NCBI GenBank assembly: GCA_965219405.1
Contig: OZ244736.1
Coordinates: 186,001 to 250,000, forward strand
Source: VXMO01 sp965219405
Lineage (GTDB): Bacteria; Chloroflexota; Dehalococcoidia; UBA6926
DNA: 64,000 bases
Direction: 5' to 3'
The notes under the pieces are model-generated. The model made no database searches, was not told the origin of the DNA, and saw nothing but the letters and a program-made list of their open reading frames with translations. Position 1 is the stretch's first letter, and every line of letters starts with the position of its first letter. A program made the translations under genes and the position numbers. Positions 1-8,858 of the stretch are shown in pieces.

Positions 1-1314
1 CAGCCCGTACATAACCGCCATCCCCGCAGCGATAGCCCACAGCCAGTCAAAGTACGCGTCCCCGAGCACGATGGTCGTCAGCGCAAAGTAGGCAGTGGCA
101 TTCACGGCGACGAGGGCCATGTCCAGCGAGCCCGGGATGCGCTTCCAGATGATGTGGAACAGCGTCGTCGCTCCCACAAATATCAGGAAGATGGCCGTCA
201 AGCCGGCTTGGAACAGCAGCGGGTCAGTATCCGGATACTGCGCGTAACCCATCGCGAACAGCCCGTATGAGCCGATCCATCCTGAAATTGTGAACCAACG
301 CCAATTGCGGACCGCTGCTACCCCAAGGATGCCCAGATCGACGACTGCGATATACGGCAGCACGAGCGTGACATCCGGCAGCTCCGGCCCCAGCAACACG
401 GGCGCAATGAACGCCCCGACGATACCGAGGAAACCGATCACACGGGAGTCGTAGCGGACGGCCAGGATGCCGGCCAGCCACACAACGCCGCCCAACGCGT
501 AGAATGCCGCATCCGGTCGAATCAACTCATACAGCACATAGGCGGCGTAGATCGACATATAGATCGTCGCAGCGCCACCCGCCGTCACGGCCTGCGACCA
601 CAACGGCGCGCGTCTCTTCGTGTATTCGCCCAGACCCAGCAATGTCGCGCCCGTGCCCAGCCCGAGCAGAATGCGGCCCGTATCTCCGATCCAGTTGTTG
701 TCGAATGACAGTTTGAGGAAGAATCCGATGCCGAGCGCCAGCGTCACCGCGCCTATAATCGCCAGCCAATTGCGGCCTAGAACTCGCTCCCAGTCGATGG
801 ACGAGAGATCAGGCCTTGGCAGGCGCAGTTCCCCCGTCGCATCCAGCGGCTGCCGTTCAGCCGGAACCGCAAAGGAACGACCCTCAATATAAACGGTTGG
901 CGTCGCCGGTTCGTCGCGGGCCTCCGCCGCAACAACCGGTTCCGGCTCAGGTTCGCTGACAGGTTCTAGCGGCTGCGTATCTTCTTCCGGCTCGGACGGC
1001 GCTGCAGGTTGTTCCTGTCGCTCAGGAACCGCCGTTTCTTCTTCGATTGCAGGCTCGGGCGTTGTGGCAACCAACTCCTCCGACTCTGCTGTCGATGGCG
1101 CTTGTCCCTCTCTATCCGTCACTTCGGCCTGCAGGCGATCGAGTCGTCCCGTAAGACGCTCTATCTCGCGCCGAAGCTGAGCTATCTGGGCGGCGTATCG
1201 GCGGTTTCCACCGTCCCGGTCCGATTCAAAGCCTATCTGCGTGCCGCACGACCCGCAGTAGACACTACCGGCTGGATTCGATGCATTACAGCCTGCGCAA
1301 CGAATCTCGTTCAC
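1..1314 (-). CDS. DUF2339 family multi-pass membrane protein (3' end beyond window)
   Basis: The reverse strand is open from a GTG at 1314 to the window edge, giving 438 codons without a stop; the C-terminus lies outside. The start has GGGGAG a few bases upstream. The protein opens with a zinc-ribbon (CxxC near residues 6-9, a second CxxC near 20-23), then a short coiled coil (about 38-65), a Glu/Pro-rich acidic linker to about residue 155, then many hydrophobic helices. The junction WERVLGRNWLAIIGAV followed by a GIGFFLK-like segment is typical of DUF2339 proteins. Function is unknown for the family. It is divergent from ppsA; the 200 bases between carry only the ppsA leader and promoter. 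Confidence 0.8.
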   Translation of the reverse strand, partial: MNEIRCAGCNASNPAGSVYCGSCGTQIGFESDRDGGNRRYAAQIAQLRREIERLTGRLDRLQAEVTDREGQAPSTAESEELVATTPEPAIEEETAVPERQEQPAAPSEPEEDTQPLEPVSEPEPEPVVAAEARDEPATPTVYIEGRSFAVPAERQPLDATGELRLPRPDLSSIDWERVLGRNWLAIIGAVTLALGIGFFLKLSFDNNWIGDTGRILLGLGTGATLLGLGEYTKRRAPLWSQAVTAGGAATIYMSIYAAYVLYELIRPDAAFYALGGVVWLAGILAVRYDSRVIGFLGIVGAFIAPVLLGPELPDVTLVLPYIAVVDLGILGVAAVRNWRWFTISGWIGSYGLFAMGYAQYPDTDPLLFQAGLTAIFLIFVGATTLFHIIWKRIPGSLDMALVAVNATAYFALTTIVLGDAYFDWLWAIAAGMAVMYGL

Positions 1315-1417
1315 CAATACTCCCCGGGCCTAAGAACACACGTGACCTGCCCGCGCAACTATAACCTCTCCCCCCAGCTTATTAACCCAAGCATTCCCCA
1401 TCCCCACCCCGCGCGGA

Positions 1418-1426
1418 TGGTATAAT
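1418..1426 (+). promoter_or_regulatory. Extended -10 promoter of ppsA
   Basis: TGG followed by TATAAT at 1421-1426 forms a consensus extended -10 element. No good -35 lies 17 bases upstream. Transcription would begin near 1433, leaving an 80-base leader before the chosen ppsA start. Confidence 0.55.
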
Positions 1427-1441
1427 TCCCCACGACATGAC

Positions 1442-1490
1442 GCGGCCCACGCGGGGCCGTTCGGCATCTCCAGGTGGGGAGATCGCTCGG
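1442..1490 (+). promoter_or_regulatory. Two short hairpins in the ppsA leader
   Basis: CGGCCC pairs with GGGCCG (about 1442-1460), then ATCTCC pairs with GGAGAT (about 1467-1484). They lie between the extended -10 promoter and the strong GGGGGG Shine-Dalgarno of ppsA. I do not recognise a known riboswitch class. A regulatory role is inferred only from position. Confidence 0.3.
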
Positions 1491-1514
1491 AGAGTCCTGT
1501 CGGGGGGTAAAGGC

Positions 1515-3869
1515 ATGTCAGAAAGTGTTATTGACGTTCGGCCGATGCCGACGCGCGAACTTACTGAAACGGAAAAGCGGCAGGCTTCCCTGCTATGGTT
1601 CACTGAAATCGACTCGGGCGATCTGGCGCTTGCCGGCGGCAAGGGAGCCAATCTCGGCGAGATGACGCAAAGGGGCGCGCCGGTGCCGCCCGGGTTCGTC
1701 GTCAGCGTCGTCTCTTATCAGAAATTCCTCACCGACAATGGACTTGATGCCAGGTTGAGCGACATCCTCGGCGGTGTTGATGTCTACCACTCCTCCAATC
1801 TGGTTGACGTTGCCAGAACCGCGCAGGAAGCTATCCTCTCCGCCCCCATGCCCCCGGACCTCTCCGTCGAGATCACCGACGCCTATCGCGCTCTGGGTGA
1901 GGGCCCCGTCGCCGTTCGCTCATCCGCAACTGCGGAAGACCTGCCGGACGCTTCCTTTGCCGGTCAGCAGCGCACCTATCTGAACGTTGAGGGCATCGAC
2001 CAGGTATTGGAGACCGTCAAGGGCTGCTGGGCCAGCCTGTTTGAGGCGCGCGCCATCTTCTACCGCGCGGAACAGAACTTCGACCAGCTTGGCGTCGGCA
2101 TCGCAGTCCCCGTCCAGCGCATGGTGCAATCGGAAATATCCGGTGTCATGTTCACTGCGGAGCCCAATCGCAGCGACCGCACCAAGGTCTTCATCGAGGC
2201 CGTCTACGGTCTCGGCGAGTCCGTCGTTTCAGGCGCGGTCACGCCCGATTCCTATCTGATTCAGAAGGACGGCATGGAGATCCTGGAAAAGAGGCTCGTC
2301 CCGCAGAGCAGAATGCTCACCCGGAACCCGAACGCCATCGGCGCCGACGACCTCAACCATGAGGTTGACGTTCCGGCCGAGCAGTCCCGGACCTACAAGC
2401 TCACGGACAGCCAAATCACCGAGGTTGCGCAATTTGGGCTGACCCTTGAGGAGGCATACAACCACCCGCAGGACATCGAATGGGCTATCGAGGGCAACAC
2501 GTTCTACATCACGCAGACGCGCCCCATCACCACGCTCAGCAGTGTTGGCGAGTCCGAGGGTCTTGAGGTCGACGAATCCGCTTACCCCATGCTTCTACAG
2601 GGCACGCCGGCAAGCCCCGGAAGCGCCACCGGAACAGTCGTCGTCCTTCCCAAGATTGACGAGTCCTCTCTTGATCAGCTCGGGCGCGTCAAAGAAGGTG
2701 ATGTCCTCGTCACCGAGATGACCACACCCGATTACGTCCCGGCCATGAAGCGCGCCGCAGCAATCATCACCGATCACGGCGGACGCACCGCGCACGCGGC
2801 CATCATCTCCCGTGAGTTGAGCATCCCCTGCACTGTCGGCACCGGCGCGGCGACCAACACGCTGACAGACGGACAGATTGTCACGGTCGACGGTTCCACC
2901 GGCCGTGTCTATGAAGGCGCAGTGCCCGGTGCCGGCGCGGAAATCAATGAAGACAACGCCGCGGAGAATCTCAGGACAAAGACAAACGTCTACGTCAATC
3001 TCGCGGAGCCTGACCTCGCGGATGTCATTGCAGCGCGCAACGTGGACGGTGTCGGTTTACTCCGGGCGGAGTTCATCGTGGCGCGTATCGGCGAACACCC
3101 CCGCCTGATGATTGAAGAGGGGCGTGGCGAGGAATACACCCAAAAGGTTGTGGATGGCCTCATGAAGTTCGCAGCCGCCTTTGATCCCCGTCCCGTCATC
3201 TATCGCACAACCGACTTCAAGACGAATGAGTACCGGAACCTGCGGGGCGGCGACCGCTACGAGCCTGAGGAAGAGAACCCGATGATCGGGTATCGCGGGG
3301 CGGGCCGCTACGTCAAGGAGCCGGATATCTTTGCCCTTGAGATCGAGGCCGTGCGCCGGGTGCGCGCCAAGCATCCCAACCTGCACGTCATGATTCCGTT
3401 CGTCCGCACCGTAGACGAGCTTGTCCATACCAAGTCACTGTTGGAGCAGTACGGCCTGCGGCGTGGCGACAACGGTTTCAAGCTATGGATGATGGCAGAG
3501 GTTCCCTCGAACGTGATCCTGCTGGAGGAGTTCATCAAGGTTGGGATCGACGGCGTGTCCATCGGTTCCAACGACCTGACGCAGCTCGTCCTCGGGGTCG
3601 ATCGCGACAGCGCCATCCTGGCGGACGATTTTGATGAGCGGAACGAGGCCGTGATGCGGGCGCTGGAGACCATCGTTACAACGGCTGCGCGGCTGGGCGT
3701 CACGTGCGGCATCTGCGGGCAGGCGCCGAGCTTCTTCCCGGATCTGACGGCCAAACTGGTTGAGTGGGGCATCACGTCCGTGAGCGTCTCCCCGGACGTC
3801 ATCAACCACACGCGCCGCATCGTCCATGAGGTGGAGACGGCGCAGGCTGCAGACGTGGCCAAGGGCTAG
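1515..3869 (+). CDS. ppsA: Phosphoenolpyruvate synthase
   Basis: Makes PEP from pyruvate and ATP (products PEP, AMP and phosphate), the entry to gluconeogenesis from C3 compounds. The 784-residue protein matches the usual length. Visible parts are the N-terminal nucleotide-binding domain (GGKGANLGEM near residue 41, VRSSATAEDLP near 137), the phosphohistidine domain with catalytic His in GGRTAHAAIIS (about residue 427), and the C-terminal PEP/pyruvate barrel with RGGDRYEPEEENPMIGYRG and catalytic Cys in CGICGQAP (about 734). An in-frame ATG exists at 1437, but its extra 26 residues look unrelated to the family and the ATG at 1515 has GGGGGG upstream. Monocistronic; the next gene starts 84 bases later. 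Confidence 0.95.
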   Translation: MSESVIDVRPMPTRELTETEKRQASLLWFTEIDSGDLALAGGKGANLGEMTQRGAPVPPGFVVSVVSYQKFLTDNGLDARLSDILGGVDVYHSSNLVDVARTAQEAILSAPMPPDLSVEITDAYRALGEGPVAVRSSATAEDLPDASFAGQQRTYLNVEGIDQVLETVKGCWASLFEARAIFYRAEQNFDQLGVGIAVPVQRMVQSEISGVMFTAEPNRSDRTKVFIEAVYGLGESVVSGAVTPDSYLIQKDGMEILEKRLVPQSRMLTRNPNAIGADDLNHEVDVPAEQSRTYKLTDSQITEVAQFGLTLEEAYNHPQDIEWAIEGNTFYITQTRPITTLSSVGESEGLEVDESAYPMLLQGTPASPGSATGTVVVLPKIDESSLDQLGRVKEGDVLVTEMTTPDYVPAMKRAAAIITDHGGRTAHAAIISRELSIPCTVGTGAATNTLTDGQIVTVDGSTGRVYEGAVPGAGAEINEDNAAENLRTKTNVYVNLAEPDLADVIAARNVDGVGLLRAEFIVARIGEHPRLMIEEGRGEEYTQKVVDGLMKFAAAFDPRPVIYRTTDFKTNEYRNLRGGDRYEPEEENPMIGYRGAGRYVKEPDIFALEIEAVRRVRAKHPNLHVMIPFVRTVDELVHTKSLLEQYGLRRGDNGFKLWMMAEVPSNVILLEEFIKVGIDGVSIGSNDLTQLVLGVDRDSAILADDFDERNEAVMRALETIVTTAARLGVTCGICGQAPSFFPDLTAKLVEWGITSVSVSPDVINHTRRIVHEVETAQAADVAKG

Positions 3870-3953
3870 CCCTCAATTTGTCCCCTAACCTCCACTCGCC
3901 AACGTGCGTTACACTAGATATTCATAATTCTCCGACCTACGGGGGCGCGGGCG

Positions 3954-4898
3954 ATGATTGAGGCACGTGGCCTAACAAAGTTCTACGGCGACTTTCCGGC
4001 AATTGAGGACGTTTCCTTTGCCGCCGAGCCGGGCGAGGTGATTGGATTCCTCGGCCCGAACGGCGCAGGGAAGACGACCACTATGCGCATCATCACGGGA
4101 TTCACGCCGCCCACGGCCGGCACGGCCGTCGTGGCGGGCCATGATGTGCAGGAGGAGCCGCTCGCGGCGCGCGCATCCATCGGCTACCTGCCTGAAACCG
4201 TGCCGCTCTATACGGACATGACCGTGCGGGAGTACCTGCACTACATGGGGGAACTGCGCGGCATGAGCAAGTCCCGCATCCGTGCCCGCGTGGAAGATGT
4301 CTTCGGACTCTGCCGCCTTGAGGAATACACGGACTCCCTGGTCAGCAAGCTCTCCAAGGGGTATCGCCAGCGCGTCGGCATCGCGCAGGCCATCCTGCAT
4401 GAGCCCCCCGTGCTCGTGCTAGACGAACCGACCATTGGCATCGATCCGCGACAAGTCGTTGAGACCCGGCAGATCATCCGGGGACTTGGCGGCGATCACA
4501 CCGTCATCCTCTCCACCCACATCCTGCCGGAGGTCAGCATGGTCTGCGACCGTGTGCTGATCATCCACGAAGGACGAATCGTGGTTATGGACACGGCAGA
4601 GCGGTTGTCCACCCGATTAGGGGGTGTTTCCCGCGTCGTGATGGATGTGCGCGGCCCGCGTGACCAGATCCAGCAAGCTCTTTCCGGAGTGGATGGAGTC
4701 ACAGAAGTACAGCTTTCCGACGCCGGCGGTCGCCAACAGTTCGTCGTGGAGTGCGCGCCGAGCCGCGACATACGTGTCGAGCTTGCTCGCGCCGTAGCGG
4801 AACGCGGGTGGGGCCTCGTGGAGCTCCGCGCGATGGGACTTTCACTCGAGGAGATTTTCCTGCGGCTTACCACCGAGGACGAGGAGACAGCCGCGTGA
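3954..4898 (+). CDS. ABC transporter ATP-binding protein, GldA/NatA-like
   Basis: ATPase subunit of an ABC-2 type exporter. In the 314 residues I see Walker A GPNGAGKTT (34-42), the signature LSKGYRQRVG (about 132-141), Walker B VLVLDEP and the H-loop in ILSTHILPE. A C-terminal extension of roughly 90 residues follows, as in gliding-type GldA and other ABC-2 ATPases. It overlaps the next gene, a permease, by four bases (GTGA), so the two are translationally coupled. The four-gene set ATPase, permease, GldG-like and DUF4340 is a recurrent bacterial unit; outside Bacteroidota it is not tied to gliding, and the substrate is unknown. Confidence 0.88.
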   Translation: MIEARGLTKFYGDFPAIEDVSFAAEPGEVIGFLGPNGAGKTTTMRIITGFTPPTAGTAVVAGHDVQEEPLAARASIGYLPETVPLYTDMTVREYLHYMGELRGMSKSRIRARVEDVFGLCRLEEYTDSLVSKLSKGYRQRVGIAQAILHEPPVLVLDEPTIGIDPRQVVETRQIIRGLGGDHTVILSTHILPEVSMVCDRVLIIHEGRIVVMDTAERLSTRLGGVSRVVMDVRGPRDQIQQALSGVDGVTEVQLSDAGGRQQFVVECAPSRDIRVELARAVAERGWGLVELRAMGLSLEEIFLRLTTEDEETAA

Positions 4899-5638
4899 AC
4901 GTGCGAACGATCCGCACTATCTGGCTGCGTGAGCTGCGCTCCTACGCGAACTCGCCCAATGCCTGGGTGATTGCCGCCATCTTTCTTGGCCTGACCGGCC
5001 TCGCATTCGCTCTGAGCGTGACGGGGCGGTACCCGGAGGCGACGATCCGCGGATTCCTCTTTGGTCCCATTGGCCCGATGGGCGCGTTCTTCCTGACGAT
5101 TCTCATCGCCCCCGCGCTCACGATGCGGCTCCTAGCAGAGGAACAGAAGTTGGGCACGATAGAGCTGTTGTTGACTGCGCCGGTCAGGGACATCGAGATT
5201 GTTTTGGGGAAGTATCTCGCAGCTCTGACAATCCTGACGGGCATGTACAGCCTCACTATCTACTTCCCGTTGCAGCTTTTCTTCTTCGGGAGTCCGGATG
5301 TCATCCCCCTTCTCACGGGATACGTAGTCCTCTTCCTCGTGGGCGCCGTGGCTGTTGCCGTGGGGATGTTGGGCTCCGCGCTCACAGCCAATCAAATCGT
5401 CTCCGCAATCTTCTCGCTCGCAATCCTGCTGGTGCTCTGGCTATTCAGTGCAACGGCCGCGTTGGGCGATCCCGATCACGCATGGACGGATATCGTGACG
5501 TTTCTTGCGATGAGTGAGCACATCCGTGACATGGCATTCGGCGTGCTCGACACGAGGGATATCATCTATTTCCTCTCTCTGATTGTGTTTTTCCTCTTCT
5601 TGACCGTGCGGGCCGTAGAGACCCGCCGCTGGCGGTAG
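4895..5638 (+). CDS. ABC-2 type permease, GldF-like
   Basis: Membrane subunit paired with the preceding ATPase. The start is the GTG at 4895, overlapping the ATPase stop by four bases, with AGGAG eight bases upstream; longer in-frame starts lie inside the ATPase gene. The 247-residue product begins VNVRTIRTIWLRELRSYANS, a typical ABC-2 N-terminus, and has about six hydrophobic helices. The stretch EEQKLGTIELLLTAPV is characteristic of GldF and NosY-like permeases. The next gene starts eight bases after the stop. Confidence 0.88.
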   Translation: MNVRTIRTIWLRELRSYANSPNAWVIAAIFLGLTGLAFALSVTGRYPEATIRGFLFGPIGPMGAFFLTILIAPALTMRLLAEEQKLGTIELLLTAPVRDIEIVLGKYLAALTILTGMYSLTIYFPLQLFFFGSPDVIPLLTGYVVLFLVGAVAVAVGMLGSALTANQIVSAIFSLAILLVLWLFSATAALGDPDHAWTDIVTFLAMSEHIRDMAFGVLDTRDIIYFLSLIVFFLFLTVRAVETRRWR

Positions 5639-5645
5639 CCCCTCA

Positions 5646-7241
5646 ATGCGTGAGCGTTTATCCCTGCGTGGGGATCGTGTATCCGAGGACATCGGCATAG
5701 CGCTGCTCGTCGTCGGCGCGGTTGCCGTCATCACCGGCGCGCTCCTGTACGCCATCGTCGCTGAACTCAGAGCGTGGGCGCTTGTCCTTGTGGGTATCGG
5801 CGTGGTTGCGCTTCTGATCGGAGCGTTCCTCAGTCGCGAGCAGGTCGTCCGCATCATGTCGACGCGGCAGGGGCGGTATGGCGTCAACACGCTCGTGATG
5901 ATTATCGCTTTCACCGTGATCCTGGCGCTTGTGAACATCGTCAGCGCCGCCGCGAGCGCCCGTGTCGATTTGACGGCTAACCGCGGATTCACGCTCGCAA
6001 CCCAGACGCAGGAGGTGCTGAGAACTCTTGACCAGCCGGTGGAGGCTTTCGGTTTCTTCACCCCGGGAGACGAGGCTGCTGCGACAACGGAACAACTGCT
6101 CCGCGAATACGATCTGCTAAGCAGCAATTTCACGTATGAGATCGTCGATCCTGAGACAGATCCGGCCAAGGCCAGCAGGTTCAACATCGATCAGAACGGT
6201 GTGGTCGTCTTTGCCTCGCGTGACCGTGTGGCACAGACGCGCCAGATTTCCGAGCAGGATTTCACATCGAATCTCCTGCTTGCGACGGGCACACAGCTCC
6301 GAACCGTCTGCTTCCTGACGGGACACGGCGAGCACAGCATCCTGAGCACGACCAACATTGGCATGAGTCGCGCCAAGGAGGCAATGGAACGCGAACTATA
6401 CGTCGTGCGGGATTTTGGTTTTGCGTCCGCCGGGCAGGTGCCGGAGGAGTGCTCCGCCGTCGTCGTCGCGGGCCCGGATCGTGATCTTGTTGTTGAAGAG
6501 GGGCGTATCGATCGAGACCTGCTGGGGAACTACCTGGGACGCGGCGGTAACGTCCTCTTTCTCATCTCTGAAAATACGCCGGATTCCTGGCTGGAGTTGC
6601 TTTTCTTCGCAGGCATTGCGGCCGGCGGCGGCGTAATAGTCGACCCCGCCAGTTATGCGCAGCCCGACATCACCACGCCGACGATCCGCCCCGATGCCTA
6701 CCTGCCCAATCATCCAATAACCGCCCCGATGATCGATCGCTCTCTTGTGACGTTCTTCCCTCTGGTCACTCGTGTGGCGCCGCTGCCTGAAGAAGCCATG
6801 CAAGGCTCCCCCTTGACCATCTATCCCCTGGCATTTACGACGGACCGCAGTTGGCTTGAGCGTGACGAGAGCAGCCTGGTGGAACCGCGATTCGACGCGG
6901 ATCAGGACACCCGCGGCCCCCTCTCGATTGCGTCGGCCGTCGAATTCCCGTCCGACCCCCGCTTCCCGGAGGATACGGCCGGACGCATCGTCGCCATCGG
7001 AAACTCCGCATTCGCGACAAATCAATTCATCAACTCCGTCGGTAACCTGGACTTGATGATGAATTCCGTCAACTGGCTCACGGAACAGGAAGGACTTATC
7101 GGGGTGCGGGCACGGCTGAACGTGCCGCGGATCCTGACGCTCACACAACGGCAGGCGAACTGGATTCTCTACTCATCCGTCGGCGTCTTTCCGGCCTTCA
7201 TGATCCTGATCGCGGGGTGGACGTGGTGGCGGCGGCGCTGA
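5646..7241 (+). CDS. GldG-like auxiliary component of ABC-2 transporter
   Basis: 531 residues with three N-terminal membrane helices (about 17-38, 43-62, 79-101), a large extracytoplasmic region and one C-terminal helix (about 508-527) before a WRRR end. The segment RVDLTANRGFTLATQTQEVL and the following EYDLLSSNFTYEIVDPETDP match the GldG/ABC-auxiliary family, as does the FLTGHGE motif near residue 223. Family members associate with the permease, and the exposed domain probably handles substrate or partners outside the membrane. No clear Shine-Dalgarno precedes the ATG, as expected for a coupled internal gene. Confidence 0.88.
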   Translation: MRERLSLRGDRVSEDIGIALLVVGAVAVITGALLYAIVAELRAWALVLVGIGVVALLIGAFLSREQVVRIMSTRQGRYGVNTLVMIIAFTVILALVNIVSAAASARVDLTANRGFTLATQTQEVLRTLDQPVEAFGFFTPGDEAAATTEQLLREYDLLSSNFTYEIVDPETDPAKASRFNIDQNGVVVFASRDRVAQTRQISEQDFTSNLLLATGTQLRTVCFLTGHGEHSILSTTNIGMSRAKEAMERELYVVRDFGFASAGQVPEECSAVVVAGPDRDLVVEEGRIDRDLLGNYLGRGGNVLFLISENTPDSWLELLFFAGIAAGGGVIVDPASYAQPDITTPTIRPDAYLPNHPITAPMIDRSLVTFFPLVTRVAPLPEEAMQGSPLTIYPLAFTTDRSWLERDESSLVEPRFDADQDTRGPLSIASAVEFPSDPRFPEDTAGRIVAIGNSAFATNQFINSVGNLDLMMNSVNWLTEQEGLIGVRARLNVPRILTLTQRQANWILYSSVGVFPAFMILIAGWTWWRRR

Positions 7242-7284
7242 GTCACGCCTTCAAAGATTGTGCCGCCTGGGAACGGCGCGTTCC

Positions 7285-7866
7285 ATGAACTTTCGCATCA
7301 CACTCGTCCTCGTGGTGGTTGCAGTCCTTATGGGCGGCTACCTGTGGTTGGGACCGCCCCTCACTGAACCGGAGGTCGACAATAGTCCGACCTCGCAGGA
7401 TTGGTTCTATCTTGTCGATGACTTCCTAATCAATCGCCTCGACGCAACATATTTCGGCACGGAGGCCATATTCGTTCGAGACACCGAGCGAGTCTGGCAC
7501 TATGGGAGCCTGGACGGCCCGCCGGTCAGTGAAGAATTTGCGGGCACGGCGTTCCTCGCCGGTGGCGCGCGCTCCCCTCGCCTCATCATGGAGAACCCCG
7601 ATGAAGCGGCCCTCCAGCTCTATGGGCTCGATTCGCCGCAGATTACCTTGCGCCTCTACCTGGAGAGCGGGGAGGCGTACACAGTTTCCATCGGTGATCT
7701 CACGCCGGACCGTATCACGAACTACGCGCGCATTGACGGCATTGATCGCGTGTATCTCCTGGATCGCACATGGGGTGAGCACATGGCGCGCCTCATCACG
7801 GAGACGTCTGTCTTTGTCAGCACTCCTACACCGACACCTGACCCGAACGCTACGCCAGCTCCATGA
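7285..7866 (+). CDS. DUF4340-type membrane-anchored protein
   Basis: 193 residues starting MNFRITLVLVVVAVLMGGYL, a single N-terminal membrane anchor, then an extracytoplasmic domain with ESGEAYTVSIGDLTPD and DGIDRVYLLDRT, as expected for DUF4340. It ends in a Thr/Pro-rich tail (STPTPTPDPNATPAP). An in-frame TTG at 7258 would add nine residues; the ATG places the signal anchor at the terminus. DUF4340 proteins usually sit beside GldG-like genes, as here. The stop overlaps the prmA start (ATGA). Confidence 0.75.
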   Translation: MNFRITLVLVVVAVLMGGYLWLGPPLTEPEVDNSPTSQDWFYLVDDFLINRLDATYFGTEAIFVRDTERVWHYGSLDGPPVSEEFAGTAFLAGGARSPRLIMENPDEAALQLYGLDSPQITLRLYLESGEAYTVSIGDLTPDRITNYARIDGIDRVYLLDRTWGEHMARLITETSVFVSTPTPTPDPNATPAP

Positions 7867-8858
7867 AATGGGTAGAATTCAGCGTCGTCGTCACCGGTGA
7901 AACTGCGGAAGCCGTCACCGATCTCTTTAGCCAATACAGCCATTCGGGCGGCGTCGCGATACAGGAAGTTTCGGAACCGGACGAGATTCGCATCGGCCCG
8001 CAGTCCCTTACGCAGAGCCGCCGCGTTCGCATAGCAGCCTACGCGCCGCTTCCACAGGATGGCGAGGATGGCGGGATTGTGGCAGCCCGCCAGGGGTTGC
8101 GAGACGGCCTGTCTTACCTGGACATGATCACGTCCGTCGGTGAGCTGCATGAACGGACAATTGCCGACGAGGACTGGGAATCCGCATGGCGTGAACACTT
8201 TCACCCACATCGTGTCGGCCATCGATCCGTTGTCGTTCCGACGTGGCGCGACTATGACCCTGAGCCGGATGACATCGTGATTCGCCTCGACCCGGGCATG
8301 GCATTTGGCACCGGACTGCATCCCACCACGCAGCTTTGCGCCCGGGAACTTGAAAAGCATGTGCAGCCGGGAGAAACGGTGTTGGACGTCGGCTGCGGCT
8401 CCGGCATCCTCTCAATTATTGCCGCGCGGCTTGGCGCAGGCCATGTGCGGGGCATCGATATTGACCCTGTTGCCGTCACAGCGGCGATGGAGAACGTCGC
8501 GCACAATACCCTATCAGACGTTATCGATATCCGGGAAGGAACCCTGCCCCGCGCGGGACAGGATCCGTTCGAAGCCACCCAACAGGATTGGCCGGAGACA
8601 GTCAGGGAGCATGGCGGCTGGGACATTGTCGCTGCCAACCTGACTGCCGAGGTTTTGCAGGAACTGGCTGTTCCCCTTGCCGTCGCGACACGCCCGGGCG
8701 GGATACTCATCGGCTCCGGCATTATCACTGAGAAGTTTGATATGGCGGCGTACGCACTGATGGAGGCCGGCTTGAGGCTCATCGACGCTGTGTCCGACGA
8801 AAGCGGAGACTGGCGCGCAATTATACTCATGCGACCCGCCGCGGCGGAGACCAGGTAG
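7863..8858 (+). CDS. prmA: Ribosomal protein L11 methyltransferase
   Basis: S-adenosylmethionine-dependent methyltransferase that trimethylates ribosomal protein L11. The 331 residues include an N-terminal substrate-recognition domain and the SAM domain, with motif I VLDVGCGSGILSIIAARLGA (about 174-193) and NLTAEVL as the NxxA-type motif. The order fits PrmA, although it is slightly longer than the E. coli protein (293). The ATG at 7863 overlaps the DUF4340 stop by four bases, so a housekeeping methyltransferase is physically coupled to the ABC export operon. The HAD gene follows with no intergenic base. Confidence 0.9.
   Translation: MKWVEFSVVVTGETAEAVTDLFSQYSHSGGVAIQEVSEPDEIRIGPQSLTQSRRVRIAAYAPLPQDGEDGGIVAARQGLRDGLSYLDMITSVGELHERTIADEDWESAWREHFHPHRVGHRSVVVPTWRDYDPEPDDIVIRLDPGMAFGTGLHPTTQLCARELEKHVQPGETVLDVGCGSGILSIIAARLGAGHVRGIDIDPVAVTAAMENVAHNTLSDVIDIREGTLPRAGQDPFEATQQDWPETVREHGGWDIVAANLTAEVLQELAVPLAVATRPGGILIGSGIITEKFDMAAYALMEAGLRLIDAVSDESGDWRAIILMRPAAAETR

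Noticed and set aside
1437..1514. Longer N-terminus for PEP synthase from the ATG at 1437
   Set aside because: The 26 extra residues are unlike the family and overlap two leader hairpins; the ATG at 1515 has a far better Shine-Dalgarno.
5441..7148. Minus-strand ORFs of about 250 codons opposite the gldF/gldG-like genes
   Set aside because: Shadows of conserved genes on the other strand; Ser/Arg/Thr-rich or His/Arg-rich translations without domains.
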